From NCBI RefSeq assembly GCF_000022565.1, contig NC_012483.1, positions 2,356,001 to 2,420,000 on the forward strand: a DNA stretch of 64,000 nucleotides, given 5' to 3'. Positions 59,169-64,000 of this stretch are shown here, in pieces. This DNA comes from Acidobacterium capsulatum ATCC 51196 (GTDB lineage Bacteria; Acidobacteriota; Terriglobia; Terriglobales; Acidobacteriaceae). The notes beneath the pieces were generated by a model. That model saw nothing but the letters and a program-made list of their open reading frames with translations, did not search any database and was not told the origin of the DNA. Both the position numbers and the translations under genes were made by a program. How positions within the stretch are numbered: the stretch's first letter is position 1; every line of letters starts with the position of its first letter.

Positions 59169-61358
59169 TTGAGCACGACGTTTCGACCTTATGTAAGCGC
59201 AGAAGAAAACCGGAAAGAGCTGACATTCCGCGCCATTCTGCTGGGCTGCTTTTTTGGCCTGGTCTTTGGCGCGGTCACTGTCTACGTGGGGCTCGAGGCA
59301 GGGCTGACGGTAGCGGCGTCGATTCCGATTGCGGTGCTGTCGATCAGCGTGCTGCGCGCGCTGGGCCGCGCGTCGATTCTGGAAAACAACATCGTGCAGA
59401 CCACCGGCAATGCCGGCCAGTCGATTGCCTCGGGCGTGATCTTCACGCTGCCCGCGCTGATTTTTCTGGGCTTCAACCTGGAGTATTCGCGCATCTTCAT
59501 TCTCGCGCTGCTGGGCGGCTGGCTGGGCGTCTTCTTCATGATTCCGCTGCGGCGGCAACTCATTGTGGAGGAGCATGGCAACCTCACGTATCCCGAAGGC
59601 ACGGCCTGCGCGGACGTGCTGCTGGCAGGCGAGCATGGCGGATCCTTTGCGAGCCGCGTTTTTCTGGCGCTCGGGCTGGGCGGCGTCTACACGCTCTTTC
59701 AGAATGCAAACCTGCTGGGCGCATGGCCTGACACGCCGGATTACCAACCCGATTTTGGTCCGCAGCATGTGTTGAAGGGCGCGGCGATTCGCGCCGATTG
59801 CACGCCGGAGTATCTGGGCGTGGGCTACATCATCGGGCCGCGCGTGGCGGGCACCATTTTTGCCGGCGGCGTCTTCTCATGGCTCGTGCTGATGCCGGCC
59901 ATCTACTTCTTTGGCTCGCACTTTCCAGGTGCGCTCTATCCGGCGACGAAGCCGGTCTCGCAGATGTCGCCGGGCGATCTGTGGGCAGCCTACATTCGCC
60001 CCATGGGCGCGGGCGCGGTGGCCGCGGCTGGCCTGATCACGCTCATCAAGACAATTCCGACCATTGTGAGCGCGCTGCGCTCGGGCATTGCCGATCTGCG
60101 CAAGTCCGCGAATTCGACCGCAGCCCGCTCGGCGCGCACGGACCGCGACTTCCCGATGAGCACGGTGCTGATCGGCAGCGTGGCCGTGATCCTGATGATG
60201 TTTTTCTTCCTCACCTTCAAGCCGATTCCGGGCGCGCAGACAAGCTGGATAGCCAATCTCGCGGCCTCGGTGCTGATCGTGATCTTCGGATTTCTATTTG
60301 TAACCGTGTCATCGCGCATTGTGGGTTTGATCGGCAGCTCGGCCAATCCCGTAAGCGGCATGACGATCGCCACGCTGATGGCGACCTCGGCCATCTTTCT
60401 GGTGCAGGGCTGGACGGCCCCGGCCTTTGGCGCACTGGCCATCACCATCGGCGGCGTGGTCTGCATTGCCTCGGCCAATGCCGGCGATACTTCGCAGGAC
60501 TTGAAGACGGGCTTCCTGGTGGGCTCCACGCCCTGGAAGCAGCAACTCGCATTGATGATTGGCGTCTGCGTTTCCACCGTTGCGATTGGCGCGACGCTCA
60601 ATGCGATGAATCGCGGGCTGGAACAATTTGTACCCATGTCGCGCACGTGGAACATCAGCGCGCCGCATCAGGGCGTGCAGGTGCAGGGCCATCTAGACCG
60701 CTCAGAGATTGCCGTGACCGAGCCGGGCAACAAGACGCAGATGATGCCCGGGCATCCTTTCATTGTGCTGAATGCGCTCGGCTCGCATGAGCTGGCCGAC
60801 GGCAAATATCTGTATGATCCGGCGACCGGCAAGATTCAGGTGCAGTGGATTCAGGGCATCGGCAGCGCGCGTGCCGCGGCACCGCAGGCACGTCTGATGG
60901 CGACGGTCATCAATGGCATTCTGACACAGCAATTGCCATGGGGCCTGGTATTGCTGGGCGTCTTTCTGGTCATCGCTGTGGAGCTGCTGGGCATTCGCTC
61001 GCTCTCATTCGCCGTGGGCGCTTACCTCTCGATTGCGACAACCCTCGCAATTTTTGTGGGCGGCGTGGTGCGCTGGATGGTGGATCGCGCGGCGGCGAAA
61101 TCGGGCGAGGACACCGAGAGCGAAATCAGCCCGGGCTCGCTCTATGCCAGCGGCCTGATTGCGGCCGGCGGCATCATGGGCCTGATGGGTGTAGCGCTCA
61201 AGCTCTACGAGAGCGTGGTGCACAAAGAAAACATCATCACCCTGCCGCACACCTTTCTCTACAACGACTGGGTGTCGGTCGGCATGTTTGCGCTTCTGGC
61301 CTTTTCGCTTTACTACTTCGCGCGCAAGCCTTTGAAGAAGACCGCGAGCCAGGACTGA
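59169..61358 (+). CDS. OPT-family oligopeptide/metal transporter
   Basis: A 729-residue inner-membrane protein with about 14-16 hydrophobic segments. The N-terminus STTFRPYVSAEENRKELTFRAILLGCFFGLVFGAVTVYVGLEAGLTVAASIPIAV and the stretch ILENNIVQTTGNAGQSIASG are characteristic of bacterial OPT (YSL/EspB-like) proteins that move small peptides or metal chelates. TTG at 59169 is chosen because a strong GGGAGG lies 8 bp upstream. An in-frame ATG at 59037 lacks one and would add 44 residues with no family match. It is monocistronic; no other transport genes adjoin. Confidence 0.93.
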   Translation: MSTTFRPYVSAEENRKELTFRAILLGCFFGLVFGAVTVYVGLEAGLTVAASIPIAVLSISVLRALGRASILENNIVQTTGNAGQSIASGVIFTLPALIFLGFNLEYSRIFILALLGGWLGVFFMIPLRRQLIVEEHGNLTYPEGTACADVLLAGEHGGSFASRVFLALGLGGVYTLFQNANLLGAWPDTPDYQPDFGPQHVLKGAAIRADCTPEYLGVGYIIGPRVAGTIFAGGVFSWLVLMPAIYFFGSHFPGALYPATKPVSQMSPGDLWAAYIRPMGAGAVAAAGLITLIKTIPTIVSALRSGIADLRKSANSTAARSARTDRDFPMSTVLIGSVAVILMMFFFLTFKPIPGAQTSWIANLAASVLIVIFGFLFVTVSSRIVGLIGSSANPVSGMTIATLMATSAIFLVQGWTAPAFGALAITIGGVVCIASANAGDTSQDLKTGFLVGSTPWKQQLALMIGVCVSTVAIGATLNAMNRGLEQFVPMSRTWNISAPHQGVQVQGHLDRSEIAVTEPGNKTQMMPGHPFIVLNALGSHELADGKYLYDPATGKIQVQWIQGIGSARAAAPQARLMATVINGILTQQLPWGLVLLGVFLVIAVELLGIRSLSFAVGAYLSIATTLAIFVGGVVRWMVDRAAAKSGEDTESEISPGSLYASGLIAAGGIMGLMGVALKLYESVVHKENIITLPHTFLYNDWVSVGMFALLAFSLYYFARKPLKKTASQD

Positions 61359-61382
61359 TATGTGCCGGGCGGCGGCCGGCTG

Positions 61383-62414
61383 TTAGCGAGCCGCCGCCGG
61401 CTGCATCACCTGCGCGGAGAAACGCTCCATCTCCTGCAACTGCGGGCTCGATTGCAACAGCACGATCTCAACGCCTACGCTGGCAAACTCTTCGAGGCGC
61501 GCGCTCACCTGTTCAGGCGTGCCGACCAGGCCGCTGCGCAAACCCCGGTTTGAGACCGAATAATCTTCAAGAGAAATTTTCTGCTCGAGTTTTGAGCCGG
61601 TGATCCACTGCTGGTAGTTGGCGTAACCGCGCGCGGACTGCTTCACGTCAGTGATGCGCGCAATCTCGCGCTGGGCCTCGGCCTCGCTGTCGCGCACGAT
61701 GGCGTATCCAGCCACGCCGAAGGTCATGGGCGGCAGGCCGAAGGATTCGCGGCGTGCGCGCATGTCGGCAATCTTTTTGCCGACGGTTGCAGGATCATCC
61801 CCATGCATGAGGTAGGCATCACACTTCTGCGCGATTAGATTCTTCGCCGTCTCTGACTCGCCGCCCGCATAAAGCGTGGGGCGTGGCTGCGAGAGCGGCT
61901 TGGGCGAGAGCGTGTTGTCTTTGACGCTGTAGTACTTGCCCTCAAAGGAGAAGCCCTGCTGCGACCAGCAGCCGTTCAGTACATCCAGCCACTCTGAGGT
62001 GCGCGCGTAGCGGTCATCGTGCTGATCAAAGTGAAGGCCATACTTGGTGGCCTCATCCGCCCACCAGCTCGAGACCACATTGAGCGTCAGGCGGCCGCCG
62101 GAGATGCGGTCAATGTTTGCGGCCTGCTTGGCCAGCAATGCCGGGTTGTGAAAGGTAGGCCGCACGGCAACCATCAGCTCCAGCTTGCGTGTGACGGCAG
62201 CGAGCGCGGCCGCAGTGGACCAGGCATCGAGCGAGGGAGCCTCGATGCCCTTGATGTCATTGAGATTCAATTCGGCGATGAGCGTGAGGTCATAGCCGAG
62301 ATCTTCGGCGCGCTGGGCCAGGTGCTTCACGTAGTCCCAGGTGGGCTCCATCTGCTCGTCTTCGACGTTGCGGAGCCATCCTCCAAATACCGGCAGCCAG
62401 AAGCCGTAGCGCAT
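61383..62414 (-). CDS. LLM-class flavin-dependent monooxygenase (SsuD/SfnG-like)
   Basis: A 343-residue TIM-barrel monooxygenase, FMNH2-dependent, similar to alkanesulfonate (SsuD) and dimethylsulfone (SfnG) enzymes. Features are MRYGFWLPVFGGWLRN, VAVRPTFHNPALLAKQAANIDRISGGRLTLNVVSSWW, HDDRYARTSEWLDVL, PTLYAGGESETAKNLIAQKCDAYLMHGD and RSGLVGTPEQVSARLEEFASVGVEIVLLQ. GGAG lies before the ATG at 62414. It is 51 bp downstream of the ATP-grasp gene. No ssuE-type flavin reductase or sulfonate transporter is adjacent; the substrate could be another organosulfur or a dehalogenation target. Confidence 0.9.
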   Translation of the reverse strand: MRYGFWLPVFGGWLRNVEDEQMEPTWDYVKHLAQRAEDLGYDLTLIAELNLNDIKGIEAPSLDAWSTAAALAAVTRKLELMVAVRPTFHNPALLAKQAANIDRISGGRLTLNVVSSWWADEATKYGLHFDQHDDRYARTSEWLDVLNGCWSQQGFSFEGKYYSVKDNTLSPKPLSQPRPTLYAGGESETAKNLIAQKCDAYLMHGDDPATVGKKIADMRARRESFGLPPMTFGVAGYAIVRDSEAEAQREIARITDVKQSARGYANYQQWITGSKLEQKISLEDYSVSNRGLRSGLVGTPEQVSARLEEFASVGVEIVLLQSSPQLQEMERFSAQVMQPAAAR

Positions 62415-62465
62415 CGTTGTTTCTCCTGTCATCGTGGGCTCTTGCCAAATGGGGTGCGTGCGATG

Positions 62466-63455
62466 CTATACCAACGCTGCGTGCGGTTCGCGCGCATTTT
62501 GTGTGGCTGCCTCTGCCTCAAGCCAGTCGACGAGTTTGACAAAGGGATCGAAGCCGATCACACGCGGGCCGTCGGCCACAAAGTTTGAGAGCGCATTCAC
62601 GTCGTAGTAGAGGCGCTGCCCGTCGCGATCATCGGTGATGTATTCGATGCCGCCCAGTTCGATGCCGGCGTGCGCCATGATGCGCTCCACATCGGCGACA
62701 ACTTGGGGCGGCGGCGTGTAGCCCTCGACGCTGATGCCTGTCTTCGGCGCATCGAGTGCGCAGGCGGCACGGTTGAGCTCAATGCCGGTGGGCGTGCGGC
62801 AGATGTCCGCCGGGCACAGATCAAAGGTTTCGCCGGTGATATGTACCTTGATCGCGTACAAATATTTGCCATTCAGCACTTCCACACGCACAATATGCGC
62901 GTCGCGGGCGGGTATGAACTCCTGCACCAGCGCCGTGGAATCGAGCCCGAAGGCCAGCTCGCCCGCTTCGGATGCGGCTTGCAGATGCTCTGGCGTGTCA
63001 AAGCGCTTGACGCCCGCGCCGCTGCCGCCGATATTCGGCTTCACGACGACCGGCCAGCGCAGCCCCTCTGTGGCCGGTACGGCCTGCGCCGCGCGATGAA
63101 TGACGCGCGCCCTGGGATAGGGCAGATCAAGGCTGTCGAGCAGCGAGAGCTGCGCAGCCTTCGAAAGCTCATTACGAAATGCCTTCAGCCCATTGATGAC
63201 CCGCACGCCGCGCGCCTGCAGATGCTCCAGATAGCCCTGTGTGTAAAAAATGCAATCGCCATGATTACGATTCCAGGCCGAGGGGCTCATGCGGTTGACC
63301 ACCAGCGAGTAGCGCTCCTCGGGATGATCCTCAATCGACCAGGAGTGATCGGGAGCATGGAGCTTGACGTAGGGGGTTCCGCGACGGTCCAGTTCGGCAA
63401 AGAGCGGTTTGAACCAGTTGGGCTGCTCGTAATAGATGGCAATCGGCCGGGACAT
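62466..63455 (-). CDS. ATP-grasp ligase, RimK/glutathione synthetase-like
   Basis: A 329-residue ATP-grasp protein. The N-terminal half (RPIAIYYEQPNWFKPLFAELDRRGTPYVKLHAPD) is a Rossmann-like substrate domain. The ATP-binding half contains WPVVVKPNIGGSGAGVKRF, LVQEFIPARDAHIVRVEVLNGKYLYAIKV and GGIEYITDDRDGQRLYYDVNALSNF with metal-binding Glu, Asp and Asn residues. Such enzymes join an acid to an amine, making peptide-like bonds. No partner gene identifies the substrate. The ATG at 63455 has AAGGAAGGA 10 bp upstream; a TTG three codons earlier is less likely. It may be co-transcribed with the LLM monooxygenase gene 51 bp downstream. Confidence 0.85.
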   Translation of the reverse strand: MSRPIAIYYEQPNWFKPLFAELDRRGTPYVKLHAPDHSWSIEDHPEERYSLVVNRMSPSAWNRNHGDCIFYTQGYLEHLQARGVRVINGLKAFRNELSKAAQLSLLDSLDLPYPRARVIHRAAQAVPATEGLRWPVVVKPNIGGSGAGVKRFDTPEHLQAASEAGELAFGLDSTALVQEFIPARDAHIVRVEVLNGKYLYAIKVHITGETFDLCPADICRTPTGIELNRAACALDAPKTGISVEGYTPPPQVVADVERIMAHAGIELGGIEYITDDRDGQRLYYDVNALSNFVADGPRVIGFDPFVKLVDWLEAEAATQNAREPHAALV

Positions 63456-63604
63456 AGATGGCAAATCCTTCCTTGGGCTTCAAATGCATCATAAAGCGCG
63501 CACGGCACGGCATTGATAGCCGTGCCGTGCGCGCATACAGTACTGATTTCACCGGAGGAACTCTGACGCGAGTTTTTCAATCGCGGCAAAATCTTTTCCG
63601 GAGA

Positions 63605-64000
63605 CTACGCGGCCGTCTCTTCGCCCTTCACGGTCACCTTGACGTGCGCTGTGACTTCGCGATGCAGCTTGACCGGAATGAGGAACTCGCCGGTCTGCTT
63701 GAGGGGCTCCTCAAGCTGCACCTTGCGGCGGTCGATGTGGAATCCCTGCTGCTCGAGCTGCTGCGCGATGTCAGACGAGGTGACCGAACCGAAGAGGTGG
63801 TCGTGATCGCCAACCTTGCGCTCAAACACCAGCGCCACGGCATCGAGCTGAGCCACAAGCTGCTCGGCCTCTGCCTTTTCCTTGGCGGAGCGGCGGACGG
63901 CCGAAGCCTTCATCTGCTCAATCACGGCCTTGTTGGCAGCCGTCGCCTCCATGGCGAGCTTTTTGGGCAGCAGGTAGTTGCGGCCGTAGCCGTCGGCGAC
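63605..64000 (-). CDS. rplI: 50S ribosomal protein L9 (3' part; 5' end beyond the window)
   Basis: The last 131 codons or so of rplI. At the right edge, VADGYGRNYLLPKKLAMEATAANKAVIEQ is the classic L9 linker between the N-terminal rRNA-binding domain and the long helix. SAKEKAEAEQLVAQLDAVALVFERKVGDHDHLFGSVTSSDIAQQLEQQGFHIDRRKVQLEEPLKQTGEFLIPVKLHREVTAHVKVTVKGE forms the C-terminal domain. The reading frame stays open to base 64000. In other genomes rplI follows rpsF, ssb and rpsR. Confidence 0.97.
   Translation of the reverse strand, partial: VADGYGRNYLLPKKLAMEATAANKAVIEQMKASAVRRSAKEKAEAEQLVAQLDAVALVFERKVGDHDHLFGSVTSSDIAQQLEQQGFHIDRRKVQLEEPLKQTGEFLIPVKLHREVTAHVKVTVKGEETAA

Overview
The window reads as a high-GC chromosome segment from a bacterium of the Acidobacteriota, most probably the Acidobacteriaceae/Terriglobales group. 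This is inferred from gene style (paired type I signal peptidases after rnc, a very large Lhr-family helicase, DUF1284 and DUF5522 proteins, a TonB-dependent receptor, a Kdo hydroxylase typical of LPS-bearing cells) and from intergenic spacers filled with short palindromic repeats. No plasmid, phage, transposase, tRNA, rRNA or CRISPR array was seen. Genus cannot be set from the sequence alone.

Layout. 1-1420: MacB-type ABC permeases, the second cut by the left edge. 1675-2129: RNase P RNA on the minus strand with its own promoter element and terminator. 2276-3658: a lipoprotein and a zinc-ribbon membrane protein. 3797-6698: pyrimidine operon pyrR-pyrB-pyrC, sharing a bidirectional terminator with convergent rnr (RNase R, 6765-9527). 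9763-14877: bactofilin, Old Yellow Enzyme homologue, MerR regulator, small zinc protein, mutY, and an adenosine-deaminase gene whose metal-binding N-terminus lies upstream of any ATG/GTG/TTG start, pointing to an AUU or AUC start. 15413-23280: aconitase, a CADD/TenA-like diiron protein, purD, DinB, DUF2461 and HU. 23830-32374: a GT39-type membrane glycosyltransferase, the 1468-residue Lhr-like helicase, a DUF5522 protein and ftsH.

32882-38190 is one tightly packed operon: rnc, two lepB paralogues and a large AsmA-like protein. 38925-41602 carries a secreted gluzincin-like protein with a degenerate zinc motif and rlmB. 42253-46612 has a TonB-dependent receptor divergent from an ECF sigma factor with a small membrane partner; a perfect 20-bp-period direct repeat lies between them. 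47093-49155: a LytTR response regulator and a FecR-domain exported protein. 49887-53089: an alpha/beta hydrolase and a lipoprotein with seven repeats that suggest a beta-propeller. 53981-56359: ruvA with an upstream partner gene, and a divergent Kdo hydroxylase. 56383-64000: HNH endonuclease, comF, DUF1284, OPT transporter, LLM flavin monooxygenase, ATP-grasp protein and the 3' part of rplI.

The most unusual material is non-coding: (a) a mosaic of REP-like palindromic modules in nearly every long spacer, all copies located reading the same way whatever the flanking gene strand, including a perfect 97-bp duplication; (b) a four-copy 73/74-bp tandem array in which each unit holds a perfect hairpin; (c) four copies of a CRP-like inverted repeat with an 8-bp spacer at about 104-118 bp intervals in an AT-rich island beside ruvA; (d) candidate leaderless promoters before lhr and the ruvA operon. 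Positions were read by eye and no database search was possible.
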